Positions 12,201 through 27,200 of a stretch of 64,000 nt of DNA are shown piece after piece. The notes under the pieces were generated by a model, which was not told the origin of the DNA, did no database searches, and saw nothing but the letters and a program-made list of their open reading frames with translations. Numbering within the stretch: the stretch's first letter is position 1; each line of letters starts with the position of its first letter. The stretch spans positions 24,853,401 through 24,917,400 of the forward strand of contig JAQFVV010000001.1 of assembly GCA_028023455.1 (NCBI GenBank), given 5' to 3'. The stretch is from Epiperipatus broadwayi. Taxonomy: Eukaryota > Onychophora > Udeonychophora > Euonychophora > Peripatidae. Both the position numbers and the translations under genes were made by a program.

Positions 12201-15200
12201 CAATCCCATACATCCACAAACATAACATTATTTCTCTCACACAATTTTTTCCATCTCTCATTTATAGAATATGCCCTATCTAACAAATGCTTCTTGTCAA
12301 ATCTTGGTAATAATCCAACTACTCCTGCACTTTCTTTAATCATAGTCAAATTCCTAATCAATTCTACATATTCATCCATTATTCTCTCTGATGATTCTGA
12401 TACACATTTCTATTACCTAGCTTTTTTACTTTATCAGCTACATCTTTAATTCTAGCTCCAGGCAAACATACTCTTACTTACCTGCTTCTATTTTGCCTTG
12501 TAATTATATCCCCACATTCTCTAATTAGTGAATATCCTATCAATACTGTTTCATAATCTATTTTCTCTCCGCCATCCATAACATTATATAATACCTTCTG
12601 GTCCTCTTTATCTATTTCTTCCTTATCATTCCTACTCAATAATTTCTTTATATCCTCACATTTTATCTCTAATGATTTAATTTTACTTCTACATCCTTCA
12701 CTTCTTCCTTTATCTTATTTATTCTTTGGCTAATCATCTCCATTGCACTATTATTTTCTCCACCCAGATTTCCTGACACTCCACTAAAACCATACTCTAT
12801 CCTATCTTCCTTAACTACATTTTACTCCCTTTCCACTGTCTTTCTCTTTAGACTATCTACACTTAGAAACCACTTTCTCACCTCTTTTATCACATTTACA
12901 TACTGACTACATAACCATAAACTTATTACATCCTCTTTAGTCTTATTTAAACATTTCTAGTGATAAACTATCACATACAATACATTCTACCACAGCTCAC
13001 CTAATTTCTTTTTTCCTATTATATATACATTGTGGAATACAAATGCAATATATATTCTTTATTTTACGTATTTTTTGAATGTTATATTTTTTCTTAAAAG
13101 TAAATGTTTCTTAAATTTAAAAAAATCTTTTAATAACAAATTTACTAAAAACTAAACAACAAAATAACTTTTTTAAAAAATTCCTATATATAAAATAACA
13201 ATATATAAATAATAAAACAAAAAAAACAACTTTTTTTTTAAAAATTTCTGTATATATAAATAACAAATTGAAAAAACTTTAAAACAAAAAACACAATTTT
13301 CAAATTTTCAAATACTCTTAATCACTAATTACACTTTCATATACAATAATAATTAATATTAATAAATATTAATGCTTTCAGATGAAACAAATATTAAGAT
13401 AAAAAAAATACTTATATGTTATGTGATGTGATGTACTGTAGCTTTTTCTTAAACCAAATATATATATATTCCCTACAACTCTTTATTTATATATATATTT
13501 ATTTTTATACACCCTAACTTTTATTATTATTATATAATTCTCATAAATTTATATTATACTGCTTTATATGTTTATATATATATATTCCCTACAACTCTTT
13601 ATTTATGTATATATATATTTTATTATACACTTTAACTTTTATTATTATTACATAATTCTCATAATTTTTTATTATACTATTTTATATGTAAATATTATGC
13701 TAAGTTTATGTATTTATTTGTTTATTTTTTTATAATGTAATATCTATAAATATACCCACGTTTATACTACTATTTAACTTAACCATTTTTTATCACCCAT
13801 AATTCATTTATAAATAATTATCTCTTTATTATGTTTATCTCTTTATATCTTTTTTAATAACTATATTTATACTAATCTCATCCTAATCCCAGAATTCCTA
13901 TTAAATTTTTTTTTTATCTTTCTTATTAATATAGCTCTTTTATTTTCCTTTCTTTAATATTTTCTGTATGTAACCTCAATTTTATTGAACTTTGTGTAAA
14001 TTTATGTCCTGTTTCCTTCATATATATATATATTGGTGATTTATTATCTGCCATATATTGTTTTAATCTTGTTTTTATAGAATTTTTTTGTTTCTCCCAC
14101 ATATTTATTATCAAACTCACTATCGAGACATTGTTTGCATTTTATCACATATACTCCATTAATTATTTTTTATTATCTTTATTATATCCTATGTATTTGT
14201 TATCTATCAAATTTAATAGGTTTTCTTTTTTTTTATTAACTATTTTTGTAGTAATTATTCTTTTGTATTTTTTATTAATCTTCTTTATAATTTTGTTAAA
14301 CTTATTCACTATAATATTATTATTTGTTTTTATTCCTATATATCTATTTTCACTTTTCGTTTTTCTTTCACTCTTTTCATTTTTATTTATCTTATACTCT
14401 ATTTTTCCAATATTTCATTTAATTATATATACAGGGAAACCACTTATTTTTAACGTATTGATTATTAAATCTTTTTGTTTAATATAATCTTCTTTCCTTG
14501 AACAATACATGGCAGTCCTGTTTGGAAAACCAACTTGTTATTTTTTTTACCAATATTGTTCTTTTTATAAATATTTGTCTGAATACACCATTTTTTATCT
14601 ATCAATTTCTTTTGAAATATTATATCCAAAAGAAATTGATAGATAAAAAATGGTGTATTCAGACAAATATTTATAAGAAGACTAATATTGGTAACAAAAT
14701 AACAAGTTGGTTTTCCAACATTGATAGGAAATATAAAATTAGTTGTATATATTCAAGAATCTACAGGGCTGCCATGTATTGTTCAAGGAAAGAAGATTAT
14801 ATTAAACAAAAAGATTTAATAATCAATAAGTTAAAAATGAGTGGTTTCCTGTATATATAATTAAATGAAGTATTGGAAAAATAGAGTATAAGATAAATAA
14901 ACATGAAAAGAGTGAAAGAAAAAAGAAAGTTGAAAATAGATATATAGGAATAAAAACAAATAATAATATCATAGTGAATAATTTTAACAAAATTATAAAG
15001 AAGATTAATAAAAAATACAAAATAATAATTACTACAAAAATAGTTAATAAAAAAATAGAAAACCTATTAAATTTGATAGATAACAAATACATAGGATATA
15101 ATAAAAATAAAGAAATAATTAATGGAGTATATGTGATAAAATGCAAACAATGTCTCGATAGTGGGATTGATAATAAATATGTGGGAGAAATAAAAAAAAT

Positions 15201-18200
15201 CTATAAAAACAAGATTAAAACAACATATGGCAGATAATAAATCACCAATATATATACATATGAAAGAAACAGGACACAAAGTTCAATAAAATTGAGGTTA
15301 CATATACAGAAAGTATTAAAGAAAGGAAAATAAAAGAAGCTATATTAATAAGAAAGATAAAATAAAAATTTAATAGGGATTCTGGGATTAGGATGAGATT
15401 AGTATAGATATAGTTATTAAATAAGATATATAGAGGTAAATATATAAAGAGATAATTGTTTATAAATGAATTGTGGGTGATAAAAAATGGTTAAGTTAAA
15501 TAGGAGTATAAACATGGGTATATTTAGAGATATTATATTATAAAAAATAAAAAAAATAGATAAACTTAGCATAATATTTACATATAAAAGAATATAATAA
15601 AAATTATGAGAATTATATAATAATAATAAAAGTTAAAGTGTATAATAAAAATATATATATACTGTACCGGTCAGAATTGTATGTTCGTCTAACAAGAGCT
15701 AGCATCTAGGCAAAAGTGCCTCGAGTCCAATCATGTGCAAGATACATAAGTCAGAAACAATCATGAACTCTGCCCTATTGCCTATTTTCCAGATCTATAA
15801 CATTACAAACAACATTTCTGATTATAACAAATGAAATTTTATTCATTCCTGTCCCGGAGCAACAGCGGAGAAACAAGAGATCTACAGGGAATGATAATAC
15901 TACTAGGCTTCGAACCCCTGCTGCCAACAGAATGAAATAGCTTAAGATTATAATTAGACTTTTCATCAAAATTCATTAATAAATCTAGAAGTAGTCTGTG
16001 TTGCAACATGTCGGATTCTACTAGAGAGGCATTGATTTCACACTACACGTATCCCAGCTGATAAGTTAGCATTATTGGGTCAACCTCAAAAGGGGTGGGC
16101 AATACCAACAAAATAGTACGTATTTACTCATATATTAACCTGCTAGTACAGAGAATGGCTCTGGCATACTTCTTCCAGACCAACGCCAGCAATGGATGAG
16201 CCAACATTAACAAAGTGTATTTATTATGCATCTGTACAATTTTATAATGTCAATAAATATATTTTTAAATATAAATCTAGAAATTGGTCTAAGGTCAATG
16301 ATGTGTATGCATAAATCAAGAGGCAAAGCAGAATTAAATACTAATTATATGGTTAATAATTTATTAATATTAATTAGAAAAATGAATAAACAAATATTTA
16401 ATTTAACAAACGGTTGCGAATCTATTTACATATAACACTAATAGAATTTTGGGTTTCACTTGATTATGAGCACTGATTTGCGTATTTGAAAAATTACATA
16501 ATAGAACATAAGTTAATGATTAAATAATACACAAATCTGCAATTGAATACGATGATTCAAAAAAAATGTACAGATAGTCAAAAGATGCGGCTTATATGCT
16601 AACAGTAGATGCCAATTTTGCCATATTATAACTTGAACACTATGAGTATTTTATGAAAAATAAATAACCTTAAAAACAGATAAATGGGATATAAGTTACA
16701 TCAATTTACTATGGTTCATTTGAACCACACACGAAAATATTTTATAATTTACATTATTCACTTAAACAGTCATTAGACCTTAAAATGTTCAGACAGAAAA
16801 GTTATTTGTATTTTATTCTATTCTTTTCTGACTGGAGAGGATTTATTTAACATTGTTTGTTAGCACACTCAAACGTCTCAATGAGAGGGCGGGCAGCTTA
16901 AATAAGCTTTAAAATGACATTCCCTAACTTATAATATAAATGAAAATATGAGACGGATTTAGAAATCATGGCATTATGTCTTACAGATTTAAAACGGGCA
17001 CGTATGAGAATATTAAACAAGAATTGTGGTGCTGACTAAATCATAACACTAGAAAAGGTTGAATCCATTTTAGGATGAACACTTCATCAATTATATAAGA
17101 ATATGAAATGTGCCTGTACACATGACAGATCAGCATTTGAAAAAGGTGATTGTGTAGGGATTCTATGGTCTGATTATTTCCAGTGTTAGTCCATGCAGAG
17201 CCTATCTATAACCTGACACTATCCTGGTGTCGGTGCTTCCAAACCCTATTCAAGAATATGCCATAAGTAAAATAATCCTGATCCTCCCGGTTTTAAGTTT
17301 GACAAAGCAAAGTGAGGAAATTTCGTAACATTATCTAAGCCAAGCAACGCTAATAATTAAAAAATAAATCAGGTTCTTAATGATGCTGATATGTGAATTA
17401 AGGCCCTTGTAATTTAATAGAATCTAGCGTAATGATATGCTATAATTTGATCTCTCTCAACAGGTACACAAATGACCTTTAATATTAGTTAGGATGTCAA
17501 AACCTAAAAGAGGGAATATTGTTCCCTTCATTAAACAAATATTAATACGCTAACTAATAATTAATTCCATAAAATAATTACCACACTAGATGGCATAATG
17601 GGCAAATGATTGACCATATAAAAAAAAAACAGCAAAGGTAAGGTCATTTAGTTTACTTTAAAATATAATATGAAAATAAAATCAATAGTGTGAACATGGT
17701 AATAAAGTGATATATTAAATGTAGCAGCGAATAATCTGCCACTAAGCAAATAGAATAACTTAAAAATATTATCCAATCGAGCGAACTTTTAGTTAGGTAA
17801 GAAAGCTTACATTTACAATTTAACATCCCATAATATCAAGGATATCTAATAAGAAAATTTAGGATCGGTTCGCTAGATTGAACTATTAGCATATTAAGTT
17901 AAATCATACAAAATTTATAATATTAAAATTAAAAGTTTGCTGCATTTAAAATATTAAAAATAGAAATTGTGAAACCCATTAAAGAAATGCATTAAAAAAA
18001 ATGAAGTTATAGATTCGTGCATTAGATTTTTTTAAAAGAAAGAGAGAGTCATTACTTTATAGAATTGTAACAACTAGCATTACAACACCATGTTTAAATA
18101 AGGAGAGAATTATATTACAAATAATTGAGATTTTAAAATGAAAGTTTTAAAAAGAGTTCATATTAGCGGCATGATTAGGATTTACCTTTCATTACTTGAT

Positions 18201-21200
18201 GATTTGAGGTCCATATGGATTGGTACGCGTAAGATTATAAAATTTGGAAAACACGGTTGGCAATGCAAAATTTGGAAAAATAATGGCTGGCATCTTGAGA
18301 TAGTTAGTTCAGCATTTAATTTAGGCAGTCCATAAGTGGAGATGCCATATTAGCATAGCACTATGGAAATGATTTTTGGAGAAGAAAGGGGAAGCAAATT
18401 TAGTCCTACCGGATTCATATTTCAAAATTTTGATTGATGTGGATCCGTTCTGCAACACTGATTAAAATGTCGCACCAAGAGACTTAGCCTAAAATTTCAG
18501 CTCTATTTATATGTTAGCCAGACCTTCTCGAATATTCTCTCTTTCTGCTTGATGAGGCCCGGATGTCCATTAAGTGGCCTGAATGCACCTATTCTTTATT
18601 TTCAATGATAATGCAACAAGTTCTAGAGAGTATTGTTTTAATCTATTTTGAGAATGGAAGTAGATTCAAAAGATATAATTTCCATTAACACTATGTTTGC
18701 TAAAGGATTTTAATTTATTAATTACCCCTTTTAAATTAAATCTAGAATATTTTTTTTATTTATAAGTTTCAGTTATTTTAATTACTCTCTAGAACTTTCT
18801 TTGGTATTGCATCATAAAATAAAATACGCGAACTATAAAATATAAAATAAATATACAAAATATTGAAGCAGCTTCACGGCCCACTTACAATCTCCTACCA
18901 CCAAACCATGTTTAAACCCATTCTTACACGCATATACATATTTACTAATACATATTTTCCCTCTGCTTAACCATTTAAAATAACTGAAGTAAATATATAT
19001 ATATCTTAATGTAAATAAGCTTAATAAATAAATATTTAATGTTATTTTAATGTATATGCGTGCGTAATGGATAGATATATTTTTTCAGTGGGGGGAGATT
19101 GCTAATAAATCTTTTAAATAAAATATATTATTAATGTATATTGAAAATTATATATGTAATTTATTATTTATATGCTTAATCTTAACAATCAGAAAATGAT
19201 GCAATTCTTTTAAGAAGTGTCTCGAACACAACTAAAAACAATTAACCGGAAAACCTATTAGTCATAATTAAAATGTTACAATTTGTAACAGTAAAGTAAA
19301 AATCCATTAGTGGAAATTTAATCCACCTCAGATTGTTTTAAAATCGTAAGACTTATTTTAAAACAATCGCTTGAGAGACTTGTAACAGGATTGCATTGTT
19401 TCCAAAAACTTACTAAACAAAAGAGATATCCGGTCAGCAGATTTCAGCTCTGCTAAAGTGCTTAAATTGCCTCAAATCCAGCAGCTAAGTGCTTAACTAC
19501 ATCATCAGAAAAAGGATATCATCTCTCAAAAAGTCTACCATCTGAAATATTTTTACATATATCAAATTTCATTCAATTCTCTCCCTGTGAAACTCTTAGA
19601 CTCACAACAATTCAGATAAATTTTCATTAATTTTAAGATATTTTTTGCTATTTTTGTTCTTTTATTTTCTGATAACTATCAACGCTCAGTAGGAATCGTA
19701 AATTATTTCTAATTTGCCAATTTTTTTACTTTTTTTTTTTTTACTGTACAAGTGCTGTTATTCAGGGATGCTCATTATCATTATTTCATTAATCAATTTC
19801 TTGAAATCCTGGGTTTAGTTATACATATGTCTACATTATCTACTTGGGAGAAAAAACTATTACAGTTGTGGTTACTAATATAATGCAAATTTCCACAAGT
19901 AACATATTGCTTAAACTAATAGAAGTCATTTATTTAAGATGTAAAATTTTATATTAATTCTCCATAAGAATATTTACAACAGTAATTCTGCATTAAGTCA
20001 TTTGCAACTTATTTTGAAGTTTTTTATATTAGCATCAATGACCAAGTTTGCAATGCATTGTTATTGATAATTATATGTGATAAATTCATAATTAATTTTA
20101 TACCAGCATACAAAGATTTCTATCATTAATGCAATACTTACAAAGATTATCTCTTTTACAATCTATTTGTGGATTCTTACTCTTCAGACTCATCCTAAAC
20201 AAATAATTCAAAATTATTGTTTTTATTTAAACTTGAATTTTATGCAATGAATTGTGGCCCAAACTCTTTTGCTCTCTGCCAAGTGAAAATTCTATTTCTG
20301 GAATACATTAAATGTCCCCTTTGAATTTTTTTATATATGCTTTAAAATTTTTTTTTTTTACATTAAATGGTGCTTTTGTTATGGATTACCTTAATTTAAA
20401 TTATTAATTTAAATATTAACTCCGGTCACATTAATATATATATATTTTAAATATTATCTCAAAATTTTTATATGAAGTATGTTCTGTAAATTCATTTTTA
20501 CACTTTACACACTATTTTAATCATGAATAATATCACCTTTCTTAATTAGAACTGGAAAGTTTTACTTATTTTGTCTTTTCTTTTCCTATTAAGAATTACT
20601 GTACTTTAAAAAACAACAACATTATATTTAATAATATCGTAAATCAATAACTAATAATTAAATCATATTAAATATCTAATAGTACAGCTATAGAAAGTCC
20701 ATTTTTAATATTAATTTATTGCTTTGTTGCTATAATTTTTTGTTGTAAGACTACTATAGGACTTCAGATACCTTCCATTTGCTATTTTATTCTGATCAAA
20801 TGAGGTTTTTTTTTTATGTACTTATATTTTACTTGAGGGTTTTACATGCATTTAAGTTTGAATTGCAATCTATATTTGTTTTAGAATATTAAGGTTTCAT
20901 ATTAAAAATCTCATACAGTAAAAAGATCACCCATGCTTATTATAAATTAGTATAACAAACTTTTTTGCTAAATTAAATATAGACCTGGTAAAACTATAAA
21001 ATATAAAAGCATATATGCTTTCACTTCTGTGTTCTTTATTGGGTCTGTAAGACTAGCATCAGAATATATTCTGAATAAGCCCTATTGCCATGTGTCAAAA
21101 ATTTTGAATATTCTTGTTTTTAATAGTTTATAGTATCCAAAAGCTTTGTTTTATTAGAAATAATGATATAATATATGTCTAATTTGATCTTTAGATATTA

Positions 21201-24200
21201 ATTTAAAAAAAAAGAACTTGAGTCAAAAAAAAATTTTCTACAATATGGAAACAAAATGTTAGTTATTTTGTTTGTGCTACTGATAACATTGTGTTTCTAT
21301 TTTTATTTTTGACTAATTAAGATACAGTGATCCTTGATAGAAATGCAGACTTAATTTTAGGATTGAAATGACATTTCTGTGATTTTTTATGAATCAGTAT
21401 TATTATTACAATGTTTTTGTCATAGTTAATCAAAGCTGTATTTTTGCCTATACTTATATCAAGGCTATAATCTTAAGACTGTGGGCCTAGATGCGACAGT
21501 AGGGGACCTCTACAAATCTTAACACAAGATTAATGACTTTAAAAGACGAGCTAGTCTTGTGTTAAGATTTGTGGAGGTCCCTACTGTTGCATCTAGGCGC
21601 ATAGTCTTAAGGTTATAGCCTTAATATATATTACTTACATAATGAGTATGCGCTTTATAAATTATTAATTACAACTTTTACTTATATTTAAATACTCGTG
21701 TATTGCTTTATAAATCACATTAATTCTATTTCAAAGGCAATATATCTAAGTTAATGCCTACAAAGTATCATAAGCTCATTATCATTAATTGTTGTTTCTT
21801 AATACTAATCATCATCATCATTACTTTTTTTCTCAAAAAATTCACTATTTATTGTTTTATAATATTGTATTATAAACTTAAGTTAATTATTTTCTAGAAA
21901 TATGTGATTGTATAAATATTATTACTATTTTATAATCTTTATTATCTATATTGATCTTTATTTTATCTAAGGTAATTTGTTAGTGTTGATCTGGTTTGTC
22001 CTTTTTAATATAAAATAAAATTTGTTTTTAAAAGTAAAAAACTGCCATATATCTTGTTAAGAATGAAGGAGGAAGTCTCACTATTTTGAATTTAAAAAAA
22101 AGCTTTTTAACAAATATTGACTTTCAGACCATCCATGACTATTTCAAACTAGAATAATTGACATATATCTTTTGAGCTAAGAATTATAATGAAGTACATT
22201 TGCAGATAAACCACATTTACATTAGGTTGTCTGGCATTCTGATGTTGAAAAAAACAGGGATAAAGATAGATATATATATATAGATAATTTGCTAATTATA
22301 ATTACAAATTTATATTTCTCTTATTAAATTAGAGCATATGTGCAATTACTTACATGTTATTTATTTGCAAAAGATTAACTGGTTTTGAAATAATGTATCC
22401 AAAGTTTGCTATGTGATTTTATGCAGATCATATTTGGCAGTTAATCTTAACAAATGATCCACTTGACAGTATTTTAGTCAATGTTTAAATTGTTATTCAT
22501 ATTTACCAGCATTTTGAATATATTATTTTGATTTTTTTAAAATATATTGTAACGGTCACGCAGTTTCCCACATCTACTTTTTTTCAAATTATTTTATATA
22601 TATTTTGAACCTTTAGTGCTTTTATACTTATGATCAGACTGAGACTGCACAAATGTACAAATCTCAAATCATTTTTCCTGATCACAGCACCCCTCCATCA
22701 CTGCTGGGACTATACCACTCCTCCAAAGGCAATTTATATTTTTCGAGATAAATCTCGGGCGCTATCTGGCCATATAAACTTTATATAACCGGAATGCCCT
22801 GGACGAAAGGGACAGCAGAACTCAGTGCTTGAAAAATAACCCAGACTAACTGCAACACTATGAGATGGGACCCAGCATATGAATCAAGAACACATATCAG
22901 ACTTGTCCAATTTTTTTTACTCATGGAGATGTAGGTAAAGGGAAAAGAACAGACCAAGTATTTTTGAGCAAATACTTTTTATTCCTATACACATATACAC
23001 AAATATGTTAATATTTCCATTACACATTTATTTACCACTTCTAAAAAAAACCCATATAATTATAATTAATAAACAAAAATAAATATGGGTTAGTAAGATC
23101 TAATTTAGCTCATACTTCTTCAATTATGTAATTCTAACATTGATAATCTCAATAGTCCTTCCTTCATATTAGTTTATTTATATCTAATAATGTCTAGATA
23201 TTTACCCATAAAGTTGAATATATTTACTTAGATTTTAACTTGGATATGACATTATATTTATTTATAATGATTTTGGATGATCATCCCTTTATGGTCTGTA
23301 AGCTTCTAAGTTTACGATGCTCCTTTCATTCTTTGTGGCTGACCATTTAGTCATCAGTTTCGGTTCCTTTTTCATTTTCCAGAATTTTGGAATGACAATA
23401 AGAGAGACTATAATGGCAGAATCCTTCATTACAGGTGAGGCATTGATGGCAGGATAGAGAGACTGATGGTGACTGAGACTGGGAACGAAGCTCAGACGGG
23501 CATTCCTCTGGTTTTCTTGGCAGCACATGATGTTATTTAGTCAATTATTAATTTTACAGCCATCCCTTCTTAATAAACTGCAGTCTTTTGCTTCTTGGTC
23601 TCCTCTAAGACTGTCTATGATGAACTGCAAAAATAACTGCTAAAGTCAAACTTATACTCCGAGCAATTGTTACCAGCAGATTAAGGAATTTCGCTCTCTC
23701 TTAACTTGAAAACAAAAATTTAACTAACCCTTAAACTATCAAGTCTGTCATTTTTATAGACTCCCCTCCCTCCTATTGTTCACTTTTATTCATTTTTGCT
23801 TTTTGGTTTTTTTTTAACTTAAATGTTTAATCTTCTCTTCTTTTAGATTAATGTACTATCTTATCAGCCAGGAATTTTCCAAAATTTAATTGCTTTTCTG
23901 CTGATGAAATAGTTTACAAAGGTTACTTGTCATTAATTATTTTATTGTTCTATTTCTAACTTGAATTACATTTTATTTGCATTTATTTCAATCACCATTA
24001 TTTCAATTTAAGTTGTAATCTTGTATTAAGATTTGTAGAGGTCGCTCTCATGGTAAAATTAAGCACTCAAGGCGCATATTATTAAGGTTAAAGCCTTATA
24101 TGTATTTATGTTCTGACCATGTGCTTAATAAGAATTAATGTTTACAACTTTAAATTGATTTGAAATTTTTTTAATTATAAGATGCAAATATTAACTCACT

Positions 24201-27200
24201 TTGAATCGAAAAATTTCACAAATGTTGATTTCTAAATGAGGTAGTGGACTTAATTAATGAAGAACTTACTAGCTTCACACTCTCAAATCAAAATGCTTTA
24301 GATTTGCCTATATAATTAGAAAGTAGGTTGAAGATAAGATGGCCACTCTTATCTTTATAAAGTCGTAATCTTGTGTTAAAATTTGTAGAGGTCATTCTCG
24401 TGGTAAAATTAAGCACTCAAGGCGCATAGTATTAAGGTTAAAGCCTTATATGTACTTATGTTTGGACATTATATCCTATTTCTTTTTCTTTCTACAACAT
24501 TAATTCTTTCTTAGAATTCTATTATTAAAGATAAAAAGAAGAGAGCGGGTTCTCAAATTTAATTTAAAACTTAAATCAGATTTTCTTTTTCCCATCCTTG
24601 CAATTCAATTAAAAAAACTACTAATTTTTTTTCCTTGCTCTTATCATATCGATCTACTTGGTATTGTATTTTAAGTATAAATATGACTTATATTTTACTT
24701 GTTAAATTCTTCTCTTTCATTTACTTAAGCTTTTTTTTTTTTTTCATTTCAACAAACTATAAACAAGTACATGTAAGACATATATATAGATGACTGTTAC
24801 ACAATATATATGAGAGCATTATATCATACCCCTTGCGGTTTGAGAGGTAAAAGGGTGTCCATTGTATTTTGACCTATTTTAGCTCTAATGGTTGAACTTA
24901 TCCCCCCCCCCTTTTTTTTTTTTTTTGTTATATCCATCTCACTACTGATCGAACATGATAAAATCGCAGAGAGTGACCATTTTTTTAGATTCTGCCTTAC
25001 TTTCTATGGCCAGTTTTGTGCTGATCAAACCTAATTTAATTTCTTTTGTTAAGACCTCACAGGGACAAATTTCATCAACTGTGGATGCGGAATGTAGGAT
25101 TTGGATACTGTGCGAATGGCAGGACAATTCTATTGCCCATTCGACTTATGCTAAATTTCACTAATATTAATAAGCTGGGGATTTCTTTTCCAGCGTGTTT
25201 AATGGGCCTAGAACTTTCTCTACTGGATCTTCATTTTTAAAATATAACTGAATGCCCTTGATTATTGACAGGTCTATTTTTTCCAGTGAAACAGTTTAAA
25301 ACAAACATATACTGTGACCACAAATCTATCAACATTTTTTCATGGATGCACGCCCCTCAAATAACTATTAATTCTCACACAACCATCATTTATATATGGT
25401 TTATTATTTATTTATTTGGTCACTTTATGCTGCCTTATTGGCAATTGTAAGCAGGGTTAGTTTCTTACCTTTCTATTACTTAGTATTATTCCTATGTAGT
25501 TTTATTACTTTTCTTTTATGGTTATTATTATTCATTTAATATTATTTCTTTTCTTAAGCTTGGCTGCACTTTTTTCGCAAACTGACAAGTGGTTAATTTT
25601 CTACATTTTCCATCCTGAGTATGATTATTTTATTTCTTTCTTATGAATTTATTTGTTAGTTTGTTTGACATATGATGCTGCCTTATTTTTAGCAGTCTCT
25701 TCTCTTTTTTTTTTCTTTATTTAAATTTTTAATTTTCACTTCGCTTTTTCAAAGTCCGAGATTGAGATTTGTTTTTTTTCTTTTTTTTTTTTTTTTATTG
25801 CCGGAGCGTCCATCTAAATTGTTGTAACTCATTTAATTTTTATCAAGAGGTTCTTTTTGGCTTTTTATGTATCCACTCATGCTGGGATCTACCCCTGGGC
25901 ATAACCTGATGTTCCAGGTGGTTGACATTACTGCCAGTATGTCTGTCTATTCTTGATCAGCTTGGACTGCCCGAATCCCATGCTTTGTAAGGGTTTGAAT
26001 CCCCCTTTCGTTTGCTTGTAGCTTGGCCTCGCACTGTCAAATCCAGCTAATAACTCCGCCACTTGCTCGACTGTCTTCTGCTCTGTACCTATAAGCATTT
26101 GTTTACATTCAGGGAAAAGTTATCCCATAGATTATGTATAATTTGTTGTTCGGATAGTGGGTTTGCCATTAGTGCCATCAACTTTGCTAATTGGTGATGA
26201 AAGAATGGGGTAAATGGCTCACCAGGATGCCATCTGTCTTGGACCTGGTGCTTTATGCTCACTTGGTATTTCTCGCCCCACTAATTATTACGCAGAGCAA
26301 TTTTATATTCATCAAACGTAGTCTGTTTTAAAAACAGTGAATCCCAACAAACCTGGGATGTGCTTTGCAAATGACTGCAAGCAATTTCTAGCTTAGCTAC
26401 CTCACTTATCGTGTTTAATGTGAAATATCACTTCAAGTTTCACTAGTGTTCCGTTGAGGATTCTCCCACCTGACCAGAAAACATACAAATTGGTTTACAA
26501 TCGCCAGATTATTTTGGTACAATGGGCTTAATCACCCTCACGGTTGGACAAATCAATCCCCCTACTTTCTTTTCCCCAACATTTGAATTCTATTTGCTCT
26601 TTCCTCTCTACTATATTATTAGTTTCTACTCAGAATTTCTATTACTTTTTCATTTTCTTCTTTATTGTGTATTATCTATTCTCGTAACATGCTCCTTTCC
26701 TGTACTATTTTTATGTCTTGTATTTTTTTATTTGTTACCTCTAACCACTTTCTACTCGCTCCATATTTTCACTGATTTCTAATCTAACTTCATATTTTAA
26801 TATATTCCATCTAGAATGAATTTTTTTCTCTTACTTTTTGGTTGCCCTTGCCTGGCTTTTCGTTTGCTCCATTATTTTATTTAATATATTCATTATATCC
26901 TTATTTTCTACCTTGTTCTTTTCTACCTTACTTTTAACTTCCTGTTCTTTAATTTCACTTTGTGATTTTTCTATCTTCATTTTTGTTTTAGATTGCATCT
27001 GCATTTATTTTGCTATCTTTTTTTTCTCTACTAATGCTTTGTGCTTATTTACTTCTCTGCTTTATTTGAATTCAAATGAAAAGTCCATCTGACTTCAAAT
27101 CTCTTGGTCCTCTGCCCTGCTAATTTATCTAAAATCCCTACCACAATAATAAACAAATCTAAAAAAAAATTTCTTTATTTCTTTGCCCACACTTTTTTGC

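Larger units (their letters stand above)
8345..13005 (-). mobile_element. Non-LTR retrotransposon (LINE), about 4.7 kb, near full length but broken
   Basis: On the minus strand the order from right to left is: a PHD-like zinc finger, an SGNH-esterase-like domain, an APE-type endonuclease, reverse transcriptase, and a C-terminal Cys/His tail. It ends with a GATGTGATGTGATG microsatellite-like tail near 8366-8392. An ORF1 with PHD and esterase domains is known from the CR1/L2 group, so I place it there tentatively. Frameshifts split every domain, yet the peptide fragments are easy to read, so the copy is moderately young. A SINE is inserted near its 3' end. Confidence 0.8.
13604..15660. mobile_element. 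Penelope-like element 1: two 3' halves fused head-to-head (palindrome)
   Basis: Left arm (13604-14613) and right arm (14628-15660) are inverted copies of about 1 kb separated by 14 bases (14614-14627). Each arm encodes the end of a Penelope-like protein running outward: minus strand on the left, plus strand on the right. The arms differ by scattered substitutions and small indels, so the event is not new. Outward-pointing, 5'-truncated inverted pairs are a known Penelope habit. The T-rich antisense frames (14131-14487 plus, 14823-15146 minus) look like membrane proteins but are artefacts. Confidence 0.8.

Noticed and set aside
14131-15146. Two long hydrophobic frames (plus 14131-14487 and minus 14823-15146) that look like multi-pass membrane proteins
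   Set aside because: They are mirror images of each other and antisense to the Penelope endonuclease arms. The hydrophobicity comes from T-rich antisense codons.
26522-27092. Hydrophobic plus-strand frames in the long-LTR element
   Set aside because: Pyrimidine-rich composition yields Phe/Leu/Ser runs. There is no motif, and they are antisense to the element.
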